The translations under genes and the position numbers were made by a program. The notes beneath the pieces were generated by a model. The model worked only from the letters and a program-made list of their open reading frames with translations, was not told where the DNA came from and searched no databases. Positions 29,798 through 38,079 of a stretch of 39,189 nt of DNA are shown in pieces. The number at the start of each line of letters is the position of its first letter. Position 1 is the stretch's first letter. Origin of the DNA: Curvibacter sp. (GTDB taxonomy: Bacteria > Pseudomonadota > Gammaproteobacteria > Burkholderiales > Burkholderiaceae_C); assembly GCA_003500955.1 (NCBI GenBank), contig DNQP01000300.1, positions 1-39,189 of the forward strand, in the 5' to 3' direction.

Positions 29798-30638
29798 AGC
29801 CGCGGACAGCCGCGAGCTGTTCCACGGTCTGCCTTCCCATGTCCTGCGGCTGCCCCAAGGCGATCATGTGCGTGTGCTGCAACACGGTGCCCAGGTTGTG
29901 TCCTGGGTTGCGGGCGGCCGCGAACGTTTCTTTCTGAGCCCCCAAGCCCAACTCGATGGCCGGTCCGCCATCCGCGGCGGGGTGCCCGTCTGCTTTCCCC
30001 AGTTCAACCAGCGCGGCCCCCTGCCCAAGCACGGCTTCGCGCGCAACCTCCCCTGGGAGGTGGAAGGGGCGGCGGTGTGCACGGCCGACACGGCAAGCCT
30101 GACCTTCTGCCTGCGGGACAGCGACGCCACCCGCGCGCACTGGCCGCAGGCCTTCGAGGCCTGCCTGCGACTGGACCTGAGTCCGGGCAGTCTGCAGATC
30201 ACACTGAGCGTGCGCAATACCGACACCCGGCCGCTGGACTTCAGCGGTGCCCTGCACAGCTACCTGGCCGTGGACGACATCGCAAAGGCCAAGCTGGAGG
30301 GACTGCACGGCCAGGCCGAATGGGATGCAGTGTGCGACCACCATGGCCAGGGAGCCGAGGTACAGCGCTTCGAGGGCGAGTTCGACCGCGTCTACGCCGC
30401 CGCGCCGCAACCGCTGCGCCTGAGCGAGGGTGGGTGGGCGCTGGAGATCACGCAGAGCCCGTCCTGGGCTCAGACCGTGGTCTGGAACCCGGGCGCTGCG
30501 TTGTGCGCCACGTTGACGGACATGCCGGCCGAGGGTTACCGGCACATGCTTTGCGTCGAGGCGGCCCAGGTGCTGGCGCCCATACGCGTGCCGGCCGGTG
30601 GCGTATGGTCGGGCTGGCAGCGCCTGACGGTGTGCTGA
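29790..30638 (+). CDS. D-hexose-6-phosphate mutarotase (aldose 1-epimerase family)
   Basis: This 282-residue protein resembles YeaD-type mutarotases, which interconvert the anomers of glucose 6-phosphate and related sugars. It has the beta-sandwich family motifs: [25 protein letters not shown] with the catalytic His, [18 protein letters not shown] and [13 protein letters not shown] with the likely catalytic Glu. The ATG at 29790 overlaps the hisA stop by 8 nt and is preferred over frames reading back through hisA. A sugar epimerase has no obvious role in histidine synthesis; its place between hisA and hisF is odd. hisF begins 17 nt after its stop, behind its own -10-like box. Confidence 0.85.
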   Translation: MAEAADSRELFHGLPSHVLRLPQGDHVRVLQHGAQVVSWVAGGRERFFLSPQAQLDGRSAIRGGVPVCFPQFNQRGPLPKHGFARNLPWEVEGAAVCTADTASLTFCLRDSDATRAHWPQAFEACLRLDLSPGSLQITLSVRNTDTRPLDFSGALHSYLAVDDIAKAKLEGLHGQAEWDAVCDHHGQGAEVQRFEGEFDRVYAAAPQPLRLSEGGWALEITQSPSWAQTVVWNPGAALCATLTDMPAEGYRHMLCVEAAQVLAPIRVPAGGVWSGWQRLTVC

Positions 30639-30642
30639 GACC

Positions 30643-30648
30643 TACAAT
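30643..30648 (+). promoter_or_regulatory. Candidate -10 box for a leaderless hisF transcript
   Basis: TACAAT matches the -10 consensus at 5 of 6 positions and sits 7 nt before the hisF ATG, so transcription would begin at or beside the start codon. No Shine-Dalgarno sequence lies between. The same hexamer and spacing occur before the DegS-like gene on the other strand. Confidence 0.4.
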
Positions 30649-30655
30649 CCACGCC

Positions 30656-31468
30656 ATGCTGGCCAAACGTATCATTCCCTGCCTGGACGTGACGGGCGGG
30701 CGCGTCGTCAAGGGCGTGAATTTCGTCGAACTGCGCGATGCGGGCGACCCCGTGGAGATCGCCGCACGCTACAACGAGCAGGGTGCCGACGAGCTGACCT
30801 TCCTCGATATCACGGCGACCAGCGATGGGCGTGATCTGATCCTGCACATCATCGAGGCCGTGGCCTCCCAGGTCTTCATCCCCCTGACGGTGGGTGGTGG
30901 CGTGCGCACCGTGGAAGATGTACGACGCCTGCTCAACGCCGGGGCCGACAAGACCAGCTTCAACTCCGCGGCCATCGCCAACCCGCAGGTCATCCGTGAC
31001 GCCTCGGCCAAGTACGGCGCCCAGTGCATCGTGGTGGCCATTGACGCCAAGCGTCGTTACGGTGACGACGTGCTGGCCCGCGGCGAAGGCTGGGACGTCT
31101 ACAGCCACGGCGGGCGCAAGAACACGGGGCTGGACGCCGTGGCCTGGGCGAAACAGATGGCCGACCACGGCGCCGGCGAAATCCTGCTGACCAGCATGGA
31201 CCGTGATGGCACCAAGTCCGGTTTCGATCTGGCGCTGACGCGCGCGGTCAGCGATGCGGTGGATGTGCCCGTGATCGCCTCGGGCGGTGTGGGCAACCTG
31301 GACCATCTGGTGGAAGGCGTGCAAAAGGGCGGGGCCGATGCCGTGCTGGCCGCCAGCATCTTTCACTACGGGGAATACACGATTGCCCAGGCCAAGGCCC
31401 GCATGGCCCAGGCCGGCATACCCGTGCGCATCGAGACCGATGGAATTCGCGGGACAATCGCAGCATGA
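30656..31468 (+). CDS. hisF: Imidazole glycerol phosphate synthase, cyclase subunit
   Basis: HisF condenses PRFAR with ammonia from HisH to yield IGP and AICAR. The 270-residue barrel starts [20 protein letters not shown] with the catalytic Asp11, and has [33 protein letters not shown], the second Asp in [27 protein letters not shown] and [16 protein letters not shown]. Frames reading upstream into the mutarotase gene are rejected. It overlaps hisI as ATGA. Confidence 0.97.
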   Translation: MLAKRIIPCLDVTGGRVVKGVNFVELRDAGDPVEIAARYNEQGADELTFLDITATSDGRDLILHIIEAVASQVFIPLTVGGGVRTVEDVRRLLNAGADKTSFNSAAIANPQVIRDASAKYGAQCIVVAIDAKRRYGDDVLARGEGWDVYSHGGRKNTGLDAVAWAKQMADHGAGEILLTSMDRDGTKSGFDLALTRAVSDAVDVPVIASGGVGNLDHLVEGVQKGGADAVLAASIFHYGEYTIAQAKARMAQAGIPVRIETDGIRGTIAA

Positions 31469-31854
31469 ACTGGCTCGACGACGTGAAATGGGATGCCCAG
31501 GGCCTGGTGCCGGTCATCGCCCAGGAACAGGGCAGCAAGGACGTGCTGATGTTCGCCTGGATGGACCGTGAGGCCCTGCAGAAGACAGCCGAGCTCGGTC
31601 GCGCGGTCTACTACAGCCGCTCGCGCGGCAAGATCTGGTTCAAGGGCGAGGAGTCGGGCCATGTGCAGACCGTGCACGAGATCCGGCTCGACTGCGACAA
31701 CGATGTGGTTCTGCTCACGGTAACCCAGCTGGGGCATGAGCCCGGCATCGCCTGCCACACCGGCCGCCACAGCTGCTTTTTCAGCGTGCTGCGCGAAGGC
31801 GTGTGGACGGCGGTGGATCCGGTGCTCAAGGACCCAGAAACCATCTACAAGTGA
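31465..31854 (+). CDS. hisI: Phosphoribosyl-AMP cyclohydrolase
   Basis: This zinc enzyme opens the purine ring of PR-AMP, the third step of histidine synthesis. The 129-residue protein has [28 protein letters not shown], the metal-site region [11 protein letters not shown] and the zinc ligands in [10 protein letters not shown]. It is separate from hisE, not fused as in enterobacteria. It overlaps hisF by 4 nt and ends 5 nt before hisE. Confidence 0.96.
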   Translation: MNWLDDVKWDAQGLVPVIAQEQGSKDVLMFAWMDREALQKTAELGRAVYYSRSRGKIWFKGEESGHVQTVHEIRLDCDNDVVLLTVTQLGHEPGIACHTGRHSCFFSVLREGVWTAVDPVLKDPETIYK

Positions 31855-31859
31855 AGACC

Positions 31860-32240
31860 ATGGCCGAGCCTGTGAATTCCGCTGACGCACTCGCCCGCCT
31901 CGCGGCCGTGATCGAAAGCCGTCTGCCCGCATGCGGCGGCGACCCCGAGAAAAGCTACGTCGCCCGCCTGCTGCACAAGGGCCCCGACGCCTTCCTGAAA
32001 AAGGTGGGCGAGGAGGCGACCGAGGTGGTGATGGCCGCCAAGGACGCCGACCACGGTGGTGACCGCAGCAAGATCGTGGGCGAGGTGGCCGACCTCTGGT
32101 TTCACACCCTGATCACCCTGGCGCACTACGGTCTGAAGCCGGCTGACGTGATCGCCGAGCTGGAGCGTCGTGAGGGCACCAGCGGCATCGAGGAAAAGGC
32201 CCTGCGCAAGGCGCTGGCACGCGAGGGCGGCGCATCGTGA
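31860..32240 (+). CDS. hisE: Phosphoribosyl-ATP pyrophosphatase
   Basis: HisE hydrolyses PR-ATP to PR-AMP, the second step of histidine synthesis. The 126-residue all-alpha MazG-like protein has [31 protein letters not shown] and [20 protein letters not shown] with the acidic metal-binding residues. I chose ATG 31860, 5 nt after hisI, over upstream codons inside hisI. The stop overlaps the next start as GTGA. Confidence 0.95.
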   Translation: MAEPVNSADALARLAAVIESRLPACGGDPEKSYVARLLHKGPDAFLKKVGEEATEVVMAAKDADHGGDRSKIVGEVADLWFHTLITLAHYGLKPADVIAELERREGTSGIEEKALRKALAREGGAS

Positions 32241-32614
32241 ATCTGGAGCAGGACGAGCGCCTGCACAGCCTGACGGTCTGGGGCACGGTCAGCTATGTGC
32301 TGCACCTGATCGTGGCCGTGGCGGCGCTGATCCCCGGTGGCCAGGTGAGCCCCTTGCTGCTGATCGTGGCGTTGATCATCGACGCCATCCAGCGCCCGGC
32401 CGCGGCCGGCACTTGGCAGGCCTCGCATTTCCGCTGGCGCATCCGCACGGTGCTGATCGCCGCGGCGCTCTACCTCGTGACGGCTCCGCTCTGGCTTCTT
32501 TTCATGCTGCCGGGCTGGCTGGCCTGGCTGTGCGTTTCGGTCTGGTTCCTCTACCGCATCGTGCGCGGCATGGCGGCGATGAACCAGCGTCAGCCCATGG
32601 AGTTTGCAATATGA
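32237..32614 (+). CDS. Small membrane protein, DUF4870-like
   Basis: This 125-residue protein has three hydrophobic segments at about residues 16-35, 38-50 and 69-105, with RWRIRTVL between the second and third. Its size and layout resemble DUF4870/Tic20-like small membrane proteins, whose function is not established. The GTG start overlaps the hisE stop (GTGA), and the stop overlaps the HIT gene as ATGA, so it is translated with both. It seems to be a fixed member of this his-tat stretch in related bacteria, as far as I recall. Confidence 0.75.
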   Translation: MNLEQDERLHSLTVWGTVSYVLHLIVAVAALIPGGQVSPLLLIVALIIDAIQRPAAAGTWQASHFRWRIRTVLIAAALYLVTAPLWLLFMLPGWLAWLCVSVWFLYRIVRGMAAMNQRQPMEFAI

Positions 32615-32982
32615 CGGATGTGAGACAAACCGACCTGAACTGCATCTTCTGCAAGATCGCGGCGGGCCAGATCCCCTCGAAGAAGGTCTACGAGGACGAG
32701 CAGGTCTATGCCTTTCACGACATCCATCCCTGGGCCCCGGTGCATTTCCTGCTGATTCCCAAGCTGCACATCCCCTCCATGGCCCAGGTCGGCCCGCAAC
32801 ATGCCGCCCTGCTGGGGCACATGATGGCCCTGGTGCCCCGGCTGGCGGCCCAGGAGGGCTGCAGGCCCTACCCGGAGGGGGGGTTTCGCATCGTCTGCAA
32901 CACGGGCGGTGACGGCGGACAGGAAGTCCACCACCTGCACATCCACGTGATAGGCGGCCCTCGACCCTGGCTCAAGGGCTGA
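32611..32982 (+). CDS. HIT-family nucleotide-binding protein (HinT-like)
   Basis: This 123-residue protein has [20 protein letters not shown], the family opening, and the histidine triad [10 protein letters not shown] near the C-terminus. HinT-type proteins hydrolyse nucleotide phosphoramidates. CIFC could bind zinc. The ATG at 32611 overlaps the preceding stop. It is followed by a 66-nt gap with a promoter for the tat genes. Confidence 0.93.
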   Translation: MTDVRQTDLNCIFCKIAAGQIPSKKVYEDEQVYAFHDIHPWAPVHFLLIPKLHIPSMAQVGPQHAALLGHMMALVPRLAAQEGCRPYPEGGFRIVCNTGGDGGQEVHHLHIHVIGGPRPWLKG

Positions 32983-33019
32983 ATTTCCCACAGTGCTGCC
33001 GGTTTGGTGGCGCGGGGAT

Positions 33020-33044
33020 TAAAATCCACCATTCCTTAGGAGAG
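33020..33044 (+). promoter_or_regulatory. Candidate tatA promoter -10 and strong ribosome-binding site
   Basis: TAAAAT at 33020-33025 is a good -10 hexamer match, and TAGGAGAG at 33037-33044 is the best Shine-Dalgarno sequence in this part of the window, 4-6 nt before the tatA ATG. No clear -35. This suggests that tatABC has its own promoter in addition to read-through from the his operon. Confidence 0.45.
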
Positions 33045-33048
33045 AAAC

Positions 33049-33294
33049 ATGGGTACCTTTTCCATCTGGCACTGGCTGATCGTGCTGCTCATCGTGGTCA
33101 TGGTGTTCGGCACCAAGAAGCTCAAGAATCTGGGCAGCGACCTGGGTGGCGCCGTCAAGGGCTTCAAGGACGGCATGAAGGACGGTTCCGCCAGCGAGGA
33201 CAAGGCGGCTGCTCCCCAGCAGGTCGCCAACGCCGCTGTTGCACCGGCCGCCGACAAGAACACCATCGACGTCGAAGCCAAGCCCAAGTCCTGA
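33049..33294 (+). CDS. tatA: Sec-independent protein translocase subunit TatA
   Basis: TatA forms the protein-conducting assembly of the twin-arginine translocation pathway in the inner membrane. The 81-residue protein has a short N-terminal helix ([17 protein letters not shown]), the hinge [14 protein letters not shown] and an amphipathic helix [12 protein letters not shown], followed by a polar tail. The FG hinge motif and strong ribosome-binding site fit TatA, the most abundant Tat subunit. tatB starts 20 nt downstream. Confidence 0.96.
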   Translation: MGTFSIWHWLIVLLIVVMVFGTKKLKNLGSDLGGAVKGFKDGMKDGSASEDKAAAPQQVANAAVAPAADKNTIDVEAKPKS

Positions 33295-33314
33295 TCGGTG
33301 CCAGGCAGTCCGGC

Positions 33315-33782
33315 ATGATCGATCTGGGTCTTTCCAAGATGGCGCTCATCGGCGCGGTGGCGTTGATCGTCATCGGGCCGGAGAAGCTGCCGCGCGTGGC
33401 GCGCACCATCGGCACCTTGCTGGGCAAAGCCCAGCGCTATGTCTCCGATGTCAAGGCCGAGGTCAACCGCTCCATGGAGCTCGACGAGCTCAAGAAGATG
33501 AAGAGCACGGTCGAGGGTGCGGCGCAGGAAGTCCAGAGCTCGATCCAGACCACCACCTCGGATTTCGAGAAGGAATGGTCCGCCGCAACCTCGGGACTGG
33601 ACTCGGCCACCGATCTCTCGTCCAGCCTGCAAAGCATTCCCGAGTACCGGCATCCGGGCAAAAACTGGCGTCTCAAGCGCGGGGCCACACCCGCCTGGTA
33701 CAAGGCCCGCCAGGGCGTGCGGACCCGGGCCCTGTCCGGCGCCGCGCGCGTGGCGCGCTACCGGCCGCGCAAGACGAGCTGA
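33315..33782 (+). CDS. tatB: Sec-independent protein translocase subunit TatB
   Basis: This 155-residue protein has an N-terminal helix [20 protein letters not shown] followed by the hinge [20 protein letters not shown], typical of TatB, and a long amphipathic region to about residue 75. The C-terminal half ([20 protein letters not shown], then basic residues) resembles betaproteobacterial TatB tails. With TatC it forms the receptor for twin-arginine signal peptides. Confidence 0.95.
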   Translation: MIDLGLSKMALIGAVALIVIGPEKLPRVARTIGTLLGKAQRYVSDVKAEVNRSMELDELKKMKSTVEGAAQEVQSSIQTTTSDFEKEWSAATSGLDSATDLSSSLQSIPEYRHPGKNWRLKRGATPAWYKARQGVRTRALSGAARVARYRPRKTS

Positions 33783-33824
33783 ACACCCGAGAGGGGAACC
33801 GTCCCTCATTCATGAAGCCACAGC

Positions 33825-33838
33825 CCGGTTGCAACCGG
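33825..33838 (+). repeat. Perfect 14-bp palindrome upstream of tatC
   Basis: CCGGTTGCAACCGG is a perfect palindrome ending 16 nt before the tatC ATG, in the 72-nt tatB-tatC gap. A second weak stem, GAGGG/CCCTC, lies at 33791-33807. Either a regulator-binding site or chance; no other copy is seen in the window. Confidence 0.4.
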
Positions 33839-33854
33839 CATACGAGCGAAACGC

Positions 33855-34643
33855 ATGGCAGACCCACAAAGCAAAGACGACGAGCTGGCCGGCACGGAGC
33901 AGCCCTTTGTCCAGCACCTGATCGAGTTGCGGGATCGCCTGCTCAAGTGTGTGATCGCCATGGCGGTCGCGACCGCCGTCTTCGCGCTCTATCCCGGTCC
34001 GGGTGCGCTCTACGACCTGCTGGCCGCGCCGCTGGTGGCACACCTGCCCAAGGGCACCACGCTGATTGCCACCTCGGTGATCTCGCCCTTCATGGTGCCG
34101 CTCAAGATCATGCTGATGGCGGCGTTCCTGCTGGCCCTGCCGGTCTTGCTTTACCAGCTCTGGGCCTTTGTGGCGCCCGGGCTTTACAGCCACGAAAAGA
34201 AACTGGTGCTGCCCCTGGTGGTGTCGAGCACGGTGCTCTTCTTCATCGGCGTGGCGTTCTGCTATTTCTTCGTCTTCGGGCAGGTCTTCGCCTTCATTCA
34301 GAGCTTTGCGCCCAAGAGCATCACGGCCGCACCCGACATCGAGGCCTACCTGAGCTTCGTGCTGACCATGTTCCTTGCCTTCGGTCTGGCCTTCGAGGTG
34401 CCCATCGTGGTGATCGTGCTGGCGCGCATGGGCATCGTGAGCGTGCAGAAGCTCAAGGATTTCCGGGGCTATTTCATCGTGCTGGCCTTCATCATCGCCG
34501 CCATCGTGACGCCGCCCGACGTCGTCTCGCAGCTCGCCCTGGCGATACCCATGTGCGTGCTGTACGAGGTGGGGATCTGGGCGGCCCAGCTCTTCATACG
34601 CCACACGCGCGCGCCGGACGCCGAACCGGTCGACAACAGCTGA
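33855..34643 (+). CDS. tatC: Sec-independent protein translocase subunit TatC
   Basis: TatC recognises the twin-arginine motif. The 262-residue protein has six predicted membrane helices and the family marks QPFVQHLIELRDRLLKCV near the N-terminus, FMVPLKIMLMAAFLLALPVL, YQLWAFVAPGLYSHEKK, FGLAFEVPIVVIVLARMGIV and TPPDVVSQLALAIPM. It ends the tat cluster. A weak stem-loop follows and separates it from the converging protease gene. Confidence 0.96.
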   Translation: MADPQSKDDELAGTEQPFVQHLIELRDRLLKCVIAMAVATAVFALYPGPGALYDLLAAPLVAHLPKGTTLIATSVISPFMVPLKIMLMAAFLLALPVLLYQLWAFVAPGLYSHEKKLVLPLVVSSTVLFFIGVAFCYFFVFGQVFAFIQSFAPKSITAAPDIEAYLSFVLTMFLAFGLAFEVPIVVIVLARMGIVSVQKLKDFRGYFIVLAFIIAAIVTPPDVVSQLALAIPMCVLYEVGIWAAQLFIRHTRAPDAEPVDNS

Positions 34644-34662
34644 AGCCCCTCACGGGCTGTTT
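34644..34662. terminator. Weak stem-loop between convergent tatC and protease genes
   Basis: AGCCC/GGGCT pair around a 5-nt loop, followed by GTTTGG on the plus strand. The gap between the two convergent stops is only 30 nt. The stem is too short for confident termination; it may serve either strand weakly. Confidence 0.3.
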
Positions 34663-34673
34663 GGGCTGCCGCG

Positions 34674-35813
34674 CTACTGCTGGGCCCGGCGCGGCTTCGG
34701 TCGTACGCCCGGCGTGATACTGACGGTCACCGTGCGGTCCTGACGGCGCACGATGAAGTCGACCGCCTTGCCCGGCTTGAGCGCCGCCACCTTGCTCAGC
34801 AGCTCGGTGACGTTTTGCACCGGCTGGTTGCCCACACGCGTGATCACGTCACCCGGTCGGATGCCGGCCTGCGCGGCCGGACCGTTTTGCAGCACGCCCG
34901 TGATGATCACCCCTTCATCGCTCTTGACACCGAAGGTCTCGGCCAGCTCGGGCGAGAGATCGCTGGGCTCGACACCGATCCAGCCGCGCGTGACCTGACC
35001 TTCCTTGACGATGCTTTCCAGCACCTGCTGGGCCGTGGCCACGGGAATCGCGAAGCCGATGCCCATGTTCCCACCCGAGCGGGAATAGATCGCGGTGTTG
35101 ATGCCCAGCAGATTGCCGCTGGCGTCGACCAGGGCGCCGCCCGAGTTGCCGGGGTTGATCGCGGCGTCGGTCTGGATGAAGTTCTCGAAGGTGTTGATGC
35201 CAAGCTGGTTGCGGCCCAGGGCGCTGACGATGCCGCTGGTCACGGTCTGGCCGACACCGAAGGGGTTGCCGATGGCCAGGACCGGGTCGCCGACCTGCAG
35301 GGTGTCGGAGTCGCCGAGCACGATGACCGGCAGCTTGTCGAGTTCGACCTTGAGTACGGCCAGGTCGCTGTCGGGGTCGGTGCCGATCACCCGGGCGCGG
35401 CTGCGCCGGCTGTCGTTGAGGATGACCTCGATCTCGTCCGCACCCTCGATCACGTGGTTGTTGGTCAGGATGTAGCCATTGGGGCTGACGATGACGCCGC
35501 TGCCCAGGCCCACCTGGGGCTCATTGTCCTGGTCGCCGAAGAAGAAGCGGAACCAGGGGTCGTTGCTGTGCGGGTTCCGGCGCGCGGCCTTGCTGGTGTT
35601 GATGCTCACGACCGCGGCCGAGGCTTTCTGCGCGGCGACCCTAAAGCTCCCAGGAACCGGGGCGGCGGTGCGGTCCGATGGCGCCTGGAACAGGGCGATG
35701 GCAGGCGCCTCACCGGACTGCATGAACCAGGCGGGCTTGAGCGTGGCGACGACGAAATACGCCGCCAGGAGGACGGTGACGGCCTGCGAGAACAGCAGCC
35801 AGTAGCGTTTCAT
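34674..35813 (-). CDS. Membrane-anchored DegS-like serine protease
   Basis: This trypsin-like periplasmic protease has one N-terminal membrane anchor (residues about 5-25) and a single PDZ domain (about 285-375), the DegS layout, in contrast to the two PDZ domains of DegP. The catalytic triad is visible as His120 (TNNHVIEG), Asp150 (DPDSDLAVLK) and Ser224 (NPGNSGGALVD). In E. coli DegS cuts RseA in the sigma-E response; that role here is inferred from the architecture. The 379-residue start at 35813 is chosen because the longer frame reads into the divergent gene. A TACAAT box lies 7 nt upstream of the ATG. Confidence 0.93.
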   Translation of the reverse strand: MKRYWLLFSQAVTVLLAAYFVVATLKPAWFMQSGEAPAIALFQAPSDRTAAPVPGSFRVAAQKASAAVVSINTSKAARRNPHSNDPWFRFFFGDQDNEPQVGLGSGVIVSPNGYILTNNHVIEGADEIEVILNDSRRSRARVIGTDPDSDLAVLKVELDKLPVIVLGDSDTLQVGDPVLAIGNPFGVGQTVTSGIVSALGRNQLGINTFENFIQTDAAINPGNSGGALVDASGNLLGINTAIYSRSGGNMGIGFAIPVATAQQVLESIVKEGQVTRGWIGVEPSDLSPELAETFGVKSDEGVIITGVLQNGPAAQAGIRPGDVITRVGNQPVQNVTELLSKVAALKPGKAVDFIVRRQDRTVTVSITPGVRPKPRRAQQ

Positions 35814-35820
35814 GCGGGAA

Positions 35821-35826
35821 ATTGTA
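35821..35826 (-). promoter_or_regulatory. Candidate -10 box for a leaderless protease transcript
   Basis: On the minus strand the sequence reads TACAAT, then 7 nt, then the ATG, the same hexamer and spacing as before hisF. No ribosome-binding site fits in between. Confidence 0.4.
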
Positions 35827-35829
35827 GAG

Positions 35830-35848
35830 TGTGGGGGCAGACCCCACA
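35830..35848. repeat. Hairpin in the 37-bp divergent promoter region
   Basis: TGTGGGG and CCCCACA form a perfect 7-bp stem around GCAGA. It fills most of the space between the protease start (minus) and the cysteine-rich protein start (plus). GGGGCAGACCCC resembles the GGGGTCAGA core of the RAYT-linked repeats but is not the same. It could be an operator shared by both genes. Confidence 0.5.
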
Positions 35849-35850
35849 TC

Positions 35851-36216
35851 ATGCCGCAGCAGATCATCCATATCCAGCCGGATGCGCCCCGCAAGCCTGC
35901 GCTGGGCCAGCCTTGCAACGGTTGCGGGGTCTGCTGCTTGGTCGAGCCCTGTCCTCTGGGGCAGTTGCTGTCGCGTCGCCGACGCGGGGCCTGTGCGGCC
36001 CTGCGCTGGGAGGACGGTGCGGGTCTTTACCGCTGCGGTGCCATGCGGGTGCCCGCCGAGGTACTGCGAGCGGCGCTGCCAGTGCGCTGGTTGCCGTCTC
36101 TGCTGTCGCCTGTGTTGAGGCGTCTGGCGGCGCGCTGGATCGCGGCCGGTCGGGGCTGCGACTGCAGTCTGGAGGTGGAGCGCTCCATGCAATCTGATCG
36201 ACAATCCAGTCCATGA
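35851..36216 (+). CDS. Cysteine-rich YkgJ-like metal/Fe-S cluster protein
   Basis: This 121-residue protein has CNGCGVCCLVEPCPLG near the N-terminus, CAAL and YRCG in the middle and CDC in the C-terminal part. The spacing of the cysteines resembles the YkgJ (putative zinc- or iron-chelating) family. The middle is rich in Arg and Leu. Role unknown. I chose ATG 35851 because it follows the divergent hairpin and gives a normal N-terminus. The stop overlaps the Nif3-family gene as ATGA. Confidence 0.75.
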   Translation: MPQQIIHIQPDAPRKPALGQPCNGCGVCCLVEPCPLGQLLSRRRRGACAALRWEDGAGLYRCGAMRVPAEVLRAALPVRWLPSLLSPVLRRLAARWIAAGRGCDCSLEVERSMQSDRQSSP

Positions 36217-36971
36217 CCGATCGAACCGAGCTTTTGCAGGCTTTCGACCACCTGCTGCAACCCGAACGCTTTCGTGATTACGGTCCCAATGGTCTGCAGG
36301 TCGAGGGCCGGGCCGCGGTGCGCAAGCTGGTCTCCGGCGTCACGGCCAGCCGGGCCCTGATCGAAGCGGCCATCGAGGCAGGTGCCGACGCCCTCTTCGT
36401 GCACCATGGCCTGTTCTGGCGCGGCCAGGACGGGCGCGTGACCGGCTGGATGAAGGAGCGTCTGCGCCTCTTGCTGGCGCATGACATCAACCTCTACGCC
36501 TATCATTTGCCGCTGGACGCGCATCCCGAACTGGGCAACAACGCCCAGCTCGGTGCACGCCTGGGCCTGCAGGCCCAGGGCCGTTTTGGGGAGCAGGACC
36601 TGGGCTGGCTGGGCGGGCCCGCCGGCGATGCGAACTATGCGGACGGCGCCGCGCTGGCGCAGGTGGTCGAGCGGGCCCTGGGGCGTCCAGTGACCCTGGT
36701 CGACGGCGCGCGGCGTCCGATCCGGCGCATCGCCTGGTGCACCGGCGGCGCCCAGGGTCATTTCGAGGCGGCGATCGCCGCGGGAGCGGATGCCTATCTG
36801 ACCGGCGAGATCTCCGAGCCCCAGGCCCACTACGCACGTGAATGCGGCGTGGCCTATCTGGCCTGCGGCCACCATGCGACGGAGCGCTACGGCGCGCCGG
36901 CCGTGGCCGCGCATGTGGCGGCGCAGTTGGGCTTGTCCCACGAATTCATCGAGATCGACAACCCCGCATGA
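36213..36971 (+). CDS. Nif3-like dinuclear metal-center hexameric protein
   Basis: This 252-residue protein belongs to the NIF3/YbgI (DUF34) family: PNGLQVEG, VSGVTASRALIEAAI, LFVHHGLFWRG with the metal-binding His pair, YAYHLPLDAHPELGNNAQL, WCTGGAQGHFEAAIAAGADA, YLTGEISEPQAHYA and ACGHHATERYG. Members form toroidal hexamers with two metal ions; E. coli YbgI may act as a GTP cyclohydrolase-like or metal-dependent hydrolase, but the role is not settled. It overlaps both neighbours as ATGA. Confidence 0.93.
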   Translation: MTDRTELLQAFDHLLQPERFRDYGPNGLQVEGRAAVRKLVSGVTASRALIEAAIEAGADALFVHHGLFWRGQDGRVTGWMKERLRLLLAHDINLYAYHLPLDAHPELGNNAQLGARLGLQAQGRFGEQDLGWLGGPAGDANYADGAALAQVVERALGRPVTLVDGARRPIRRIAWCTGGAQGHFEAAIAAGADAYLTGEISEPQAHYARECGVAYLACGHHATERYGAPAVAAHVAAQLGLSHEFIEIDNPA

Positions 36972-37981
36972 AGCCGCTGGCCATTACCCTGGGCGATGCG
37001 GCGGGCATCGGTCCGGAAATCATCCTCAAGGCTTTTCGCGATGCCCCCGACGTCCTCCAGGGGTGTTTCGTGGCAGGGGATGCAGCGGTGTTGCAACGGG
37101 CAGCGGCCTGGGTGCCCGGGCTGGAGCTGGCCCTGATCCGGGCGCCACAGGAGTCCGGGGCGCTGGCGCCACGGACCGTGCCGGTGCTGCAGGTGGCCGC
37201 GCTCGACGGTGAGGCTCCGGTGGGCCGGGTGAGCGCCGCTGCAGGGCGTCTGGCCGGGCGCTGCGTGAGCTGGGCGGCGCGGGCGGCGCTGCGCGGTGAG
37301 ATTGCTGGCTTGGTCACAGCCCCTTTGCACAAGGAGGCCCTGGCCGCTGCGGGCGCGCCCTACGACGGCTTTCCCGGTCATACCGAGTTGCTGCAGGCCG
37401 AGGTGGCCGCCTTTCTCGGCAAGTCCCCGGCCGAGGTGCCGGTGCGCATGATGCTGGCCAACGAGGAGCTGCGTACGGTGCTGGTTAGCATCCATGTGTC
37501 GCTGCGTCAGGCGCTGGACGCCGTGACGCAGGACAACGTGTTGCAGACGCTGCGTATCACCCATCGCGCCCTGTTGCCGTTGCTGGGGCGCGCGCCGCGT
37601 ATCGCCGTGGCCGGGCTCAACCCCCATGCGGGCGAGGGTGGGCTGTTCGGGCGCGAGGAGATCGAGATCATCGTACCCGCCATGACACAGGCCCGCGCCG
37701 AGGGGCTGGACGTGCACGGCCCGCATGCACCCGACACGGTGTTCATGCGGGCGCGGCGCGGAGAGTTCGACGTGGTGGTGGCCATGTACCACGACCAGGG
37801 CCTGATCCCCGTGAAGTATCTGGGTGTCGAGCAGGGGGTCAACGTCACCCTGGGCCTGCCCTTGGTGCGCACCAGCCCGGACCACGGTACGGCCTTCGAC
37901 ATCGCGGGCACAGGGAAAGCCGATGCTTCCAGCCTGATCGAGGCGGTGCGCATGGCGCGGCGGCTCGCTGGCGGGGACTGA
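36968..37981 (+). CDS. pdxA: 4-hydroxythreonine-4-phosphate dehydrogenase
   Basis: PdxA oxidises 4-phosphohydroxy-L-threonine in the DXP-dependent pyridoxal phosphate pathway. The 337-residue protein has ITLGDAAGIGPEIILKAF, LVTAPLHKEALAAAG, the metal-site FPGHTELLQ, VAGLNPHAGEGGLFGREE, GPHAPDTVFMRA, AMYHDQGLIPVKYLG and LPLVRTSPDHGTAFDIAGTG. The ATG at 36968 overlaps the Nif3-family stop; frames from 36842 read through that gene and are rejected. Confidence 0.96.
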   Translation: MKPLAITLGDAAGIGPEIILKAFRDAPDVLQGCFVAGDAAVLQRAAAWVPGLELALIRAPQESGALAPRTVPVLQVAALDGEAPVGRVSAAAGRLAGRCVSWAARAALRGEIAGLVTAPLHKEALAAAGAPYDGFPGHTELLQAEVAAFLGKSPAEVPVRMMLANEELRTVLVSIHVSLRQALDAVTQDNVLQTLRITHRALLPLLGRAPRIAVAGLNPHAGEGGLFGREEIEIIVPAMTQARAEGLDVHGPHAPDTVFMRARRGEFDVVVAMYHDQGLIPVKYLGVEQGVNVTLGLPLVRTSPDHGTAFDIAGTGKADASSLIEAVRMARRLAGGD

Positions 37982-38000
37982 GCGGGGCATGCGAGTCGGC

Positions 38001-38028
38001 TAGAATACCCTGTTGACCGCCCGGTCAA
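38001..38028 (+). promoter_or_regulatory. Candidate -10 box and perfect palindrome upstream of petA
   Basis: TAGAAT (38001-38006) resembles a -10 box. Seven bases on, TTGACCGCCCGGTCAA (38013-38028) is a perfect inverted repeat with 7-bp arms and a 2-nt centre, placed at about the expected transcription start. The form resembles operators of TetR-type regulators, which is inference. It is about 50 nt upstream of the petA ATG. Confidence 0.45.
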
Positions 38029-38079
38029 GGACGGGGCGCGACAATATTTAGAACCCGGTAGATTTGATTGAGGAATTCC

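Noticed and set aside
33811..33855. An ATG at 33811 as an earlier tatC start
   Set aside because: It is out of frame with tatC (44 nt upstream) and its reading does not join the TatC sequence.
33239..34717. A 492-codon plus-strand frame over tatA-tatC
   Set aside because: Out-of-frame reading through three recognised tat genes.
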